Shown in pieces: positions 10,524-21,500 of a stretch of DNA of 64,000 nt (position 1 is its first letter; the number at the start of each line of letters is the position of its first letter). A program made the translations under genes and the position numbers. The notes beneath the pieces are model-generated. The model made no database searches and was not told the origin of the DNA. It was given only the letters and a program-made list of their open reading frames with translations. This DNA is from Macrotrachela quadricornifera (taxonomy: Eukaryota > Rotifera > Eurotatoria > Philodinida > Philodinidae). The stretch covers positions 1,199,946 to 1,263,945 of the forward strand of contig JAJEKB010021111.1 of assembly GCA_022393335.1 (NCBI GenBank), given 5' to 3'.

Positions 10524-11990
10524 TGTTTCTATACAGAAGACTAAGTCGATTCATACTCCTTTGGAATTGACAGATCTACTTTTTTTACAAGTCGTAGGAC
10601 TTTTCCGACTTTTTATTGCAATTATTGGTCATTTTGAACCTTATCTTAATGGATTGGTCGAGTGATAGCGTTATAGGCATGAATAATAATAAATAGGGTG
10701 AAATGTTCGACAGACGAATACTATAGCTATTCTAACCAGCAATTTTTGCTTTTTATCTGTTTCTCTCGATTCAGTAGACCAATTGTTCCTTGGATTCCAT
10801 CTGCAAATAGTCAGTTATACCGAAATGGGTGCTCTGCAGCGATACTATGAGTAATGGGACAGTATAAAAGACCACTCAACTTTACCATTAGACAAATTTT
10901 CTTGAAAAATATTCCCAATATAAAAATGCTAAAGGGTAATCACAAAGTCTCGACCCCTCCTCAGTAAATCAAGAATATCTATGTCAAGCTCATATCAAAA
11001 TATTAATCAAATTATGTCATTTTATAGAGAAAGAGAAGGACAATCATCTGAGAAAAAGACAATTTGAAATGCATGCAATAATTATAGAATTATGGTCATT
11101 TTACTGATTTCAAGTCAACATTTTTTACTTTGGTTTTTAGCTAAAGACAGAAGTATTCTTGCAATATTTGAATATTCAAAGTCGATCGAGATGACTTTTT
11201 ACATATCTTTAGTATATATTTCTGTTTGATTAGATAGACTTCAACAAGCTCTACTAAAATATAGATATCCAAAAAAAATGCTGGTCTCCTTTTGAAAACA
11301 ATCAGACAGACTAATAAAAATCTGGCAAATCGTTGATTACAGAGCAGATGTAACTTTTAATAAGTGAGGTAGATCGGCTGTTCTGCCTATTGTTTTGCTG
11401 TAGATGAAAATACCCTTTCCGAGATTCAAGGACAGGTTAACTAATCGATTGACCAAAGGTCTTGGAAATTAAGTATGCTCTCTTTAATACACAATATATT
11501 AGATTTTTACTAATCTTTCTACTTGTCTCCAAGTCTTCTATCATAAACAAAATCAGTAAAATTGTTGATATCCAAATGCTTGTACAACTTAACAAACTCT
11601 ATTCAACCGTATAAAAAAATCCAGAAAACTATTTCAACTTACATGTTACAAGAACACTTGTGTTTTTGGCAAAAAAGCAAAGTAAAAAATGTTGACTCGA
11701 AACTAGCCAAATGACCATCATTTTATAATTATTGCTTGTATTTCAAACTGTCTTTTTTTCAGATGATTGTTTTTCTCTTTCTCTACAAAATAACATAATT
11801 TGATCAATACCTTGATATGAGCATTAAGACAAGATTCAAAATGACTGATAGTTGCTATAAAAAATCAGAAAAATCTCACGATTAGTAAAAATAGTGCATC
11901 AACGCTCAGAACCACTTTCTGTTCATGTTAAAATTTTTGAAAGTGTCAATTCCAAAAGTGTATATATTGACTTAGTTTTCTATGTAGAAA
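10524..11990. mobile_element. Large foldback element, about 1.5 kb
   Basis: Two layers of inverted repeat are visible. The outer arms are 10524-10570 and 11945-11990 (shared GACTTAG/CTAAGTC and TTTTGGAATTGACA-type words). The inner arms are about 10985-11160 and 11640-11830, sharing ATCAAATTATGT, AGAGAAAGAGAA, CAATCATCTGA and AGTCAACATTTTTTACTTTG. No transposase-like frame is present. Short words in the middle (AATCAGACAGACTAATAAA) recur in the element at 26870-27723, so the two may be relatives. Confidence 0.7.
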
Positions 11991-11999
11991 TGTGAACCT

Positions 12000-13655
12000 T
12001 TGTTATTGTAGTATACACAAACAGGTTGACATGTACTAATCCCGAGCACAAGTTCGAGTTTTCGCGTCAGATGTTGTAAACTCGAATTCACTCGTGCTGC
12101 GAGTGGTGGATTGATACAGAACCTGTTTTATACCAAGAATGAATAGTCGATCAGTGCCCGGTAGATAACTAGTTTGATGTAGGTCTAAGACAACTCACAG
12201 CTCAACGAGTCGAAAGAGCTGAGCTCAAACTTATGCTGATCAGCCCTTTTTCTGAGAGCTGAATCTCCAAAACCTATATAATGGGGTACTCCTTGACCTA
12301 TATCAGTTCACAGTTCTAAGATCTGAGGAACTGCTCAAAATAACTGTCTGCACAGTTCATTTGAAAGAAACTGAACTGTGAAAAAGAGTTTTTTTTCTTA
12401 TAAACACAGCAAAACTTTCCTTTTATTGGGAAAAACTCTCAAAAGGGAGCATAACTGTTGTATTCCTGACAGAGTTTGCCTAATAATAAGACAATTGTGA
12501 GTTGTTTATAAGAGCAAAAATCTTTTTTTAACAGTTCAGCTCCTATCATAAGAACTGTTACACAATTCTCAAGATCAGAACCAATAAGGAACTGTTACAG
12601 ATCATCAAGAGCTATTATGTGATAATATCCATAGTTCCTAAAAAGTTCACTTTTGTAGATATCCATAGATAGGAGAAGCTATTATATAGGGCAACTAATG
12701 TATCGTGAAAGTTTATTCCATGGAAATTATTCATGAGGTCTAAATTATACTAGATGAGATCTCCAATGTGGGGTATAATTTTCTCCATTGTTGTAAATAT
12801 GAAAGATTGTGCAGTTCACATTGATTCTGGATATTCAAAATGCTCTATCACTCGCTTGAAGCAACATGGTGTTTATTCCTGACAAAAATGAAGAACGAGA
12901 GATGTAAAAAATCTGGGGATCGCCTACTAGTTCCACTTTTTCATCACTATTATCAGGACTAAACATCATGTGGTTCAAGGCAACACTAGTTAGATTGACA
13001 CTAGTAAAATTCCATGCTGATTTGGTAAAAGTCTTATATTTGGCGAAGAAAACTAAATGGTGTACTTTTTAAGTCGAGATTTGCGGGCTCTCCATTACGA
13101 TCACTTTTTCAACTATCCGTCACAGATATGACAGAAATCTTAGCGTTTCATCAATCCCTTCCATTACAGACCTCAGCAACCTAGGTCAGGAGTCATTGGG
13201 CACATATTCCTACAAACCGAAGCCTAAGTACTATGTGAATCTTTTAAGCCATTCGAATGATTCAGTATGTACCTTGTGGAATTTTCATATATTTTTAGAA
13301 AATATTGAATGTAATTTATACGTTAAAGTTTTTCGGTTACGTTTTCAATTCTCATCATAGACGATAACAACACCGGCCACTAATACAGATATGTCACCAT
13401 TTCAGACAAGCTTCTATTACAGGCCGTAGTAATCAATTCGACAGACTTAACTTATTCTAGCTTATGTGAAATATGTGAGATCCCTATTTCATCCCCTAAG
13501 TGACTGCACTAATACGATTTTTTTTTATAGAATGGGAAGGTGACGTATATCGAAAAATCGATTATCTAGTCATAATGATAATTTCTATATCAAACTTAGT
13601 AGCATACGGATGTTGTCAAAACTATGAATTTCTAAAGATTGGTTATCAATATAAA
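12000..13655. other. Intergenic, no gene seen
   Basis: At about 12230-12650 words such as GAACTGT, ACAGTTC and AGAACTGTTAC recur in both orientations without a clear unit. Elsewhere there is ordinary AT-rich DNA with frequent stops. Confidence 0.4.
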
Positions 13656-13659
13656 AATA

Positions 13660-14170
13660 CTTGAGAAGCTATGAGTAGCGCTGTATCATTGTGCTTGGAA
13701 AGCTATGGGTACCCCATTTTCGTAGCTACAAGAGACCTATGGATACCGTTAAGTAATAGAACTTGTGGATCTGTTGGTATCTCTGATGATTGCCGTTTAG
13801 AATCTATCAGTCTCCTTAAATAATACAACTGCAAGACCTTTCGATACTTTTTTTTTACATAGGACTTGAAAATCTAGAAGTACCTCCATAATACAGGATT
13901 TGAAGGCTTAAGGGAATATTCGTTCTATAGTACTTAAGAACCTATAGGTGTCCTCATTATATAGGATTTCAGGGCATAGGAACGCTTCTGTTGCATAGGA
14001 CATAGAGGCTTATTAGTATTCACATCGTAAAGGACTTCAGGATCTATGGGTGCCCTATTATATGAGGTCTGGAGGCCTATAGGTATCTCTAAATGTTAGT
14101 CTTACGTGACCTGTGAATGCCACCGTAGACTAGCCTTTGGAAATCTAGGAGTGCTTCACAATGGATTACT
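13660..14170. repeat. Degenerate tandem repeat, unit about 35-45 bp
   Basis: A loose unit of the form CTATGGGTRYCC-n-TATRGGACTT-n-GG recurs about a dozen times, for example AGCTATGGGTACCCC, ACCTATGGATACC, ACCTATAGGTGTCC, ATCTATGGGTGCCC and GCCTATAGGTATC. Units have diverged strongly, so this is an old array. The frame at 14106-14315 has no support. Confidence 0.6.
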
Positions 14171-14786
14171 CACTGCCACTCATGCAAAAGAGAAAGTTAC
14201 CTCAAGTGAAGATCGATCAAAACAGCTGGTTACTTGGCATCCTCTCATTCAAACGAGACGAAGCTGTCGCAGGCCTAGCTCTGACTTAGGTCTGTTTACT
14301 GTATATCTTGATTAATTATTGACCAGTGAAAAATGATGTCTCATATATCTGGTAATTTTCTTTCATTATGATTCGTATAAGAAAACATCATTTAATAGAT
14401 GTTCCGTCAGATATGTGTGAGATAGTAAGTGATTAGCTTTTCTCTTTAGAAAATTAGTTCTTGATTGATCTATCACTGTTTGATCCATGCTAATCATACG
14501 AGATTATACTATCCCTTTTATATATCTTTTTGTATTCTCTTCTCTATATTCACTTCCTTCTCTCCTCCTTGTTTTTCTTCTCTCATCTCTTTCTTCTTTT
14601 ATCTTTTATTGAAACAAATGGCGCGATTTTCAGTTTTCGTTTAATGTATTTGAGTGAATCACAAAATTCAATCGAATCTGATCCAAAATCAGTATATAGA
14701 ATTCGAGCTTAGTTGTATCGAGTTCAAACGGTTTCGGCTTGGTCATATCTACAAACTGGTCATTTGATCTGCACCACTCGTTATAA
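14171..14786. other. Intergenic or upstream region of the Cys/Trp-rich ORF
   Basis: Contains a long CT-rich stretch (about 14515-14610). A short frame at 14645-14712 precedes the coding stretch at 14787 and might be an upstream exon, but I could not find a consistent splice. Confidence 0.3.
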
Positions 14787-15374
14787 GGCTTCCATGCGGA
14801 GGAAATATTACATCAGAAACGGCATAATACGTGTTTAGAACCTATTAACGAGAAATGTCCTATAACCTTCGAACAACATATCTCCTTGAATTACCAAGCG
14901 AGTATTGAACCTTTTTATTTAGAACAACAACTTCGCTGTCGCCGTTGTAACAAATGTCATAAATGTCACGATTGGTACTTTATCGGTACTAGCGAAACTT
15001 GGAATTGGATCCGTCATTACGAGAATTGGAATGAAAACGACTGGAAACACTGGTGTAGAAGGAATATTTGGGAGCAATTCAAGTTGCGTGATGGTTCCAC
15101 ATGTGTTCCTAGAACGAAAAATAAATATTGGTTTACTCCTCTACCTTTTGTTCCTTTACGTCGCGCTTCTGCTATTGGTCATGTTAGGATTACTGATTTC
15201 GATACTCATTTTCTTTCTGCTAAGTATGAAGATGCTGATTGGCCTTCTGGTCGTCCACCTGCTGAATATGTTGAACGTCTGGAAGGTTATGATCTTTGTG
15301 GACGTCGCAAAAACGTTTTGTATATGACACTTTCTACTGATGTTTGCTTATGTGAGGATAACCGAACACCTTAA
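14787..15374 (+). CDS. Unrecognised Cys/Trp-rich protein, probably a 3' exon
   Basis: The frame is open for about 195 codons from just after a TAA at 14784 to the stop at 15372. It has no ATG near its 5' end, so it probably begins with a splice acceptor; TATAAG at 14782-14787 is one candidate. Composition is clearly protein-like and GC-richer than the flanks. Near the middle it has the Cys/His cluster CRRCNKCHKCHDW, then an unusually Trp-rich segment (WNWIRHYENWNENDWKHW), then single Cys residues and an ending with CLCEDNRTP. The Cys/His spacing could bind zinc, but I recognise no family. It lies 90 bp before the transposon at 15464 and is independent of it by codon use. Function unknown. Confidence 0.45.
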   Translation, partial: GFHAEEILHQKRHNTCLEPINEKCPITFEQHISLNYQASIEPFYLEQQLRCRRCNKCHKCHDWYFIGTSETWNWIRHYENWNENDWKHWCRRNIWEQFKLRDGSTCVPRTKNKYWFTPLPFVPLRRASAIGHVRITDFDTHFLSAKYEDADWPSGRPPAEYVERLEGYDLCGRRKNVLYMTLSTDVCLCEDNRTP

Positions 15375-15463
15375 TATTATGGCGATCACACTTGATTGTA
15401 ATTTTTGAAAAATAAACCATTCAGAGATATTAAATGAAAAATAAACTAATCTGTATATCTAAC

Positions 15464-17566
15464 AATGGAAGGTTGTGTACTGTAAGTAAAGGAAATTAGA
15501 TATATTAGGATCAGATGAAAGCTCTCATTGCGAAATTACCAAATTTAAAATAATACGTGCTGATAGTATACCTAGAGCAAGTTATTTAATTTTCAAAGTA
15601 TGTGAAATTTAGATATAAAACGAACAATCATAAAAAAAAATTATTCTTTTTCACACAAGAAGTGTTTAGAATTTTTCCTTGTGGATATTAGGCACATTCG
15701 ATCTGCACGGTTTCTAATCTTATCTTAGAGTTTAATAATATAGAACTGGAAAAAATGACCGCACATAAGACTACGAAAACAAATGCATTGATGCATCACG
15801 TCGTGATCTGTCAATCATATCTTTACTATTGGTGTTAAGAAATCACCATTACGTAATGTTGCCCAAAGTATTGTTATTACTATTTCGTCATATCGAGCAC
15901 ATCTAAACATTTAAATATAGACTCAAAGAGATGAATTTAGCCAATGGTGCAAAACATCTTTTACATTTGGCTGAAATTAATTTTGGCTCTACAAATGACG
16001 TAACAAGTTCCAATGAGATCTTTGCTTCACAACAATTATTCGAAGTTCTAAAGACTTATAGAAACAGTTACTTTAGTAAATTTTATACGTATGAAACTCT
16101 AGAATTCGATGATGAATATGATGACATGTTGGATGAAGAAGAAAGTAATGATGAAGATGATGATTATGTCGAAGATCAACGTACGGATATTAGCAATCAT
16201 TTTACGATGGAGGAGATGGGAAATATTATTGAATGGGTCAATGAACATCCAAATTATAGTTATTCAACCATTCAAAATCGATTTCGAAAAATCAAATCAA
16301 TGAATTACGTTTCAAGATTTAGAGAATATATCAAACGGAATGGAACAAAACTTGAAAAAGCAAAAGAATTAGGTTGGAACAGTTTTAAAGCTGGTCGAAC
16401 ATTCATCAAGTCGTTCAAGAAGATACAACAAGCTTATTACTCGAAGTACATCAAATAGAAAATTAGAAAGCAAGAGATCTTTAATTTTAAAATATTTGCC
16501 TCATGAAATTTTAAACAGTGACCATTGCTCATTTCACCAATAACGCTTTCTTTTAGTGATGAAAGAACAACAGAAGTAACTGTTAAGAAAAAGAATAATA
16601 TAACACATTCTTATACAGTCCAGCCTATTACATCAGCTGTTGGTCGATTATTAGACAAATTTTTACTTATTCTTCAAGAAAAAGAAAATGAGTTTGGTAA
16701 AATAGCTCAAATGAATATGGGCATTCGCCCAAATGTTATAGTACAAGCTTCAAAATTTGGGAAGAGCACCATCGAAAAGCATCATATTTTTTTAAATGAT
16801 GTTTTGCGTCCATTGGTGGGCCGAAAATGTTTACTTTTCCTTGATTCCTGGTCAATTCAAACTGATATAAATAGGTTTAGAGCAGTATTTTCGAATCAAG
16901 ATAGTCAATTATTAATTTTTCCTAAAGGATCAACTGGTCATTTTCACGAGAAAATCGAGCATTATACCCATATCAATAGAACAGAAACGACTATAGGTGA
17001 TCGTCAAGCTTTTATAAATACACATTCTACTATTCATAATCAATTAACTGCTCTACAATTCAAAAATCCTATTAAATCTGGATTTGTGCAAGCTAAAATA
17101 ATTACTGAACTAATTTGTGCTTAGGGTATAAGACATCTTTGTTATTATCATTTGGATGCAAAGCTTCATATCCGTTTATGATAAACTATTGAAATATAAC
17201 ATTATATACTATACTACTATAAAATAAACCAAATAAACTCTATTGATAAACTAAGTTTTCTAATAAAGTCATTTTTCCAGTTCTATATTATTAAACTCTT
17301 AGATAAGATTAGAAACCGTGCAGATCGAATGTGTCTAATATCCACAAGAAAAATTCTAAAAACTTCTTGTGTGAAAAAGAATAAATTTTTTTTATGATTG
17401 TTCGTTTTATACCTAAATTTCACATACTTTGAAAATTAAATAACTTGCTCTAGGTATACTATCAGCACGTATTATTTTTAATTTGGTAGTTTCGCAATGA
17501 GAGCTTTCATCTGATCCTAATATATCTAATTTCCTTCACTTACGATACGCGACCTCCCATTGTAAG
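15464..17566. mobile_element. DNA transposon with ~290-bp terminal inverted repeats
   Basis: The left end (15464-15760) and right end (17272-17566) are long inverted copies of each other, both starting CAATGG and containing GAAATTAGATATATTAGGATC, GTGCTGATAGTATACC-type and CTGCACGGTTTCTAATC words. The element is flanked by TAA on both sides, consistent with a TA-type target duplication. Inside lie two pieces of one transposase in the same frame. It is probably an internally deleted, dead copy. Confidence 0.88.
15931..17124 (+). pseudogene. Broken DDE-type transposase, pogo-like
   Basis: Two pieces lie in the same reading frame, 15931-16458 (175 aa) and 16525-17124 (about 199 aa), separated by three in-frame stops between 16456 and 16524. 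The first piece has an acidic stretch (about residues 55-80, DDEYDDMLDEEES) and then a DNA-binding-like region (FTMEEMGNIIEWVNEHPNYS and RFREYIKRNGTK). The second piece looks like a catalytic core with the second acidic site in LLFLDSW. The usual third acidic motif seems to be missing after FPKGSTGHFH, and the first Asp is not evident, so internal deletions are likely. Assignment to the pogo/Tc side of the DDE families is by general resemblance. Confidence 0.7.
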
Positions 17567-17699
17567 ATGCTGATCTGTACCAAATTTAGTAGATCATTGT
17601 GAGACCGGTTAGAGGCTATGGCCCTTTTATTGATCTTACTGTCTACACGCATCTTTTGTGAGATAAGAGTCGTGACAAATAAGTTAGTGCAGTCCCTTT

Positions 17700-17880
17700 G
17701 AGACTAAAATGTGGAACTCATATATCTTTAAACAGTTGGATCTCAGCTAAATAAACATAGGAATCGATTTCTGTATCGTGCCTGTCTGTAATGGGAGCTG
17801 TCTATAAGGGGAGGGGGAAGCCGCAAAACTTCAACTTAAAACTCATACTCACGTTTTTCATATGCGAGTTCCACAAAAAC
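17700..17880. mobile_element. MITE with TGTGGAACTCATAT ends
   Basis: Left end ACTAAAATGTGGAACTCATAT (17704-17723) and right end ATATGCGAGTTCCACA (17860-17874) are inverted copies. The 3' part (TGTCTGTAATGGG, AAGCCGCAAAACTTCAACTT) resembles the 3' part of the much larger element at 32985-34835, so this is a short family member. Confidence 0.65.
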
Positions 17881-18538
17881 CGAAAGAAAAAACGTTGAGA
17901 TTGCTCCTAATGCAGCTTCAACAGACCTTTACTCTCGCGCGCCGGCTGAGACGTAGTTATGGTTCACACATTTGTTTTCTCTTTCTTACATATATTATGC
18001 AGTAAAGTCGAGATAACGAAACGAAATTTTAATTCTTTTTCATTTGCATTCTTTTCGAAGCATTATCTTTTATTTTTCACTATCATTTGTATTAAAACAG
18101 CTGAAGTAGTAAGGAAGTAATAGTACATCTTTTTGTGTGACACTAAACTTGAAATAAAAGTCAAGCAGGCAATACTAACAGATCAAAGTGATATCTGACT
18201 CTTAATTTCGTTGCACTGACACTTAAGTAAATCAATACTAAGTACATATACATTTACTAGTATTGAAAGAATTGACTTAAGTACCTAGAATCTATAAGTA
18301 AAAGCACCTCAAGTACTACGTAATACCATCTAATGATCACGAGCTTATCAGTCGTATATCACAATGGTGACACTGAAAGATAATAATTACAATATAAATC
18401 ACAATGAAAAAGCGAAGAGTTTTATTTATTTTTGCACACAAAAATACATCAAACTACATTCAGCGATACGCAGATTTGATGCTGATTGGTAACACACTGC
18501 AAACCTATTTTCGATCACTCTATTTATGATCCTGTCAC
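17881..18538. other. Intergenic; 3' flank of the F-box/LRR gene
   Basis: No gene seen. It contains the 3'UTR of the minus-strand LRR gene that ends at 18539. No unambiguous polyadenylation signal was chosen. Confidence 0.4.
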
Positions 18539-21500
18539 TCATCGATTTTGACAAAGTAATTCCTTGATTTTACTATGTATTTGTTCTTCAATTTCATTGC
18601 AGATAAGATCTAATGTCCTAACTGTCTAAATGAACAAATGAAAATGAAGATGTTAGAGAGATAGAAACAAAGCGACACTGACCACATTGGTCTGTAATGC
18701 GTCAGCCAGATGAGATGCTCCAACAACTCCGATCCTATTGTCCTTGAGATGTAAGGTGATGAGGGTCTGCATAGAAAAGTGAAAATGGGGATATGACACA
18801 GATGGAAAGAAATTGACATTCACCTTGTTAATTCGTAGTGTCTCAGCTAGGTGTTGCGCTCCGTCATCGCCTATTTCATTCTTATCGAGATCTAGTGTGG
18901 TAAGTGTCTGTAACAAGAAGTACAGACGAAGATATGGCATAGATGGGAAGAAAGTGAGTCTCACTGTGTTAGTTCGTAGTGCATCCGCCAACCGTTGTGC
19001 TCCATCTTGTCCGAATCGATTCCATCCGACACCAAGTCTAGTGAGTGTCTGCATGAAGATGTATAGACGAGAATGTTGCATAGATGGAAAGTCAGTGGCA
19101 CTTACATTATTTGTTCGTAGTGAATCAGCCAGGCGTTGTGCTCCTGCATGCCCGATTTGATTAGAAGCCAACTCTAGTGCGATGAGTGCCTGCAAGAAGA
19201 AGTGAAAATAGCTATTTGAGATAGATAGGGAAAAGGAGAGATTCACCTTGTTAGTTAGTAATGCGTCAGCCAGATATTGTGCTCCTTCATCTCTGATTTG
19301 ATTTTCCACAAGATTAAGTGTGGTGAGTGTCTATATGAAGAAGTGAAGATGCTGATATACGATAGATAGGTAGAAAGCAGGAATTACATTGTTAATTCGT
19401 AGCATCTGAGCCAAATGTTGTGCTCCTTCAGAATCTATTTCATTCCAATTCAGATATAGTGTGGTAAGTGTCTGTAACAAAAAATTTAGACAAAAATATG
19501 ACGTAGATAGGAAGAAAGTGATAGTCACTGTGTTGATTCTTAGTGCGTCAGCCAAATGTTGTGCTCCTGTATTGCGTATTTCGTTCCAACCGAGATGTAG
19601 TGTGGTAAGTGTCTACATGAAAAGGTGAAGGTAAATATATGAAATAGATAGAATGAAAGTGACACTCACTGTGTTGGTTCGTAGTGCATGAGCCAAGTGT
19701 TTTGTACCTTCATTTCCAATTTGATTGTGCCCGAGAATTAATGTGGTAAGTGTCTGTGTGAAAAGATGAAGGTGAGTATATGAGATAGATAGAAAGAAAA
19801 TGACACCTACCGAGTTACTTTGTAGTGCTTTGGCCAAGTGTTGTGCTCCTAGATTCCCTATTTCGTTCCAACTGAGATATAGGGTGGTAAGTGCCTATAT
19901 GAAGAGATGAAGATGAGTATATGAGATAAATGGAATGAAAGATAGACTCACAGTGTTTGTTCGTAATGTCTCAGCCAAATGTTTTGCTGCAACAGGTCGG
20001 ATTTGATTGCTTTCGAGGTCTAGTGTGGTAAGCATCTATACCAAGAAGTGCAAATGAGGATATAAAATAGACGGAAAGAAAGTGACACTTACATTATTTG
20101 TTTGTAGTGCACATGCCAAGTGATGTATTCCTTCATCTCCGATATGATTCTTTGCGAGCTGTAGTGTAGTGAGTGTCTATATTTAAGATAGCGAAGATAT
20201 AAATATGAGAGAGATAGGAAAAGAGCAATACTCACAGTGTTCATTCGTATTGCGTCAGCCAGGTGTTGTGTTCCTTTATCTCTGAGTCGATTCAATGTTA
20301 AATCGAGTGTAGTTAGTGTCTACATGAAGAAATGAGGATGAGTATATGAGATAAATAGAAGGAAAGATAGACTTGCCGTGTTCGTTCGTAGTGCATCAGC
20401 CAGATCTTGTGTCCTTTCACCTTCGATTCGACTGTGCACGAGTTTCAATTCACGAAGTTTCTGAATGAGCGAGTGAAAATAAAGGTATAAGAAAGACAGA
20501 AACAAAGTGATGCTTACATTGTTAGTTCGCAGTACGTCACCCAAGTGTTCTTCTAAGGAAGATCCGAATTCATTGTGCGAGAGATTGAGTATGGTTAGTG
20601 TCTGTGTGAAGGAATGAAGACACGAAATCAAGATAGTTGAAGAAAAGATGACACTGACCGTGTTAGTGGGTAGTACATCAACTGCATGCGTTAATCTATA
20701 ACCATAGATTCGATTGCGCTCGAGATTGAGTGTAGTTACTGTCTGTATAAAGAGTTGAGGATAAACGTATGAGATAGATAGAAGAAAATTGACGCTCACC
20801 CTATTAATTCGTAGTGCCTTAGTCAAATAACCTGCTCCTTCATCTCCAATTTCATTACCTGCAAGATTTATTATGGTTAGTGTCTGTATCAACAACTACA
20901 TGTATAGAACAGACAAAAAGAAAATGATGCTTACATTGTCAGTTTGTAATGCCATTGCCACGCACTTTGCTCCTTCATCACGAATTCTATTGTCCTGAAG
21001 ATTGAGAGTAGCTCGTGCCTGTTCAAAGAAACAGAGATGAAAATATGTCTAGTAAGGTGAGAACAAAGACAGTTGTCTTATTTTCTAGTGCAACTTGAAG
21101 TACATATTTGTTTGAGAGAGAGAGAGTGTGTGTGTGTATTACCCAGTCGAGGACCAATATGTCAACAAGGTTCAAAGACTCAAGCTATCTACTCATTTCT
21201 AGGATGATTTATTAAGTTTGATAGAAGTAGAGTTCAGCTTGAAATGGTGTAAATGCTACTGGCACGCTGCTAATGATATATAGAAATTGTTGAAGTAGCC
21301 AGTCAGACGATGTAAACTAATATCGACACCAGAAGTCAAGGCAGTTCAATGTTTTTTGAATAACTTTTCATAGGAACAAGATAGAGACTTGCTGTTTTCA
21401 TCATTCGATAGATGATAGTATAGAGCATCTTTACACATCAAATTGCATTGATCAAAATAGTGACCAATCAGATGAATTTCTTAATGTATACTATTGAGAC

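Noticed and set aside
18813..19160. Plus-strand frame opposite the LRR exons
   Set aside because: It is the antisense shadow of the periodic LRR exons; the minus strand explains the region fully.
20089..20895. Treating the LRR read-through frames as separate intronless genes
   Set aside because: The hydrophobic segments between LRRs correspond exactly to 57-bp GT-AG introns, and splicing restores perfect 28-residue periodicity.
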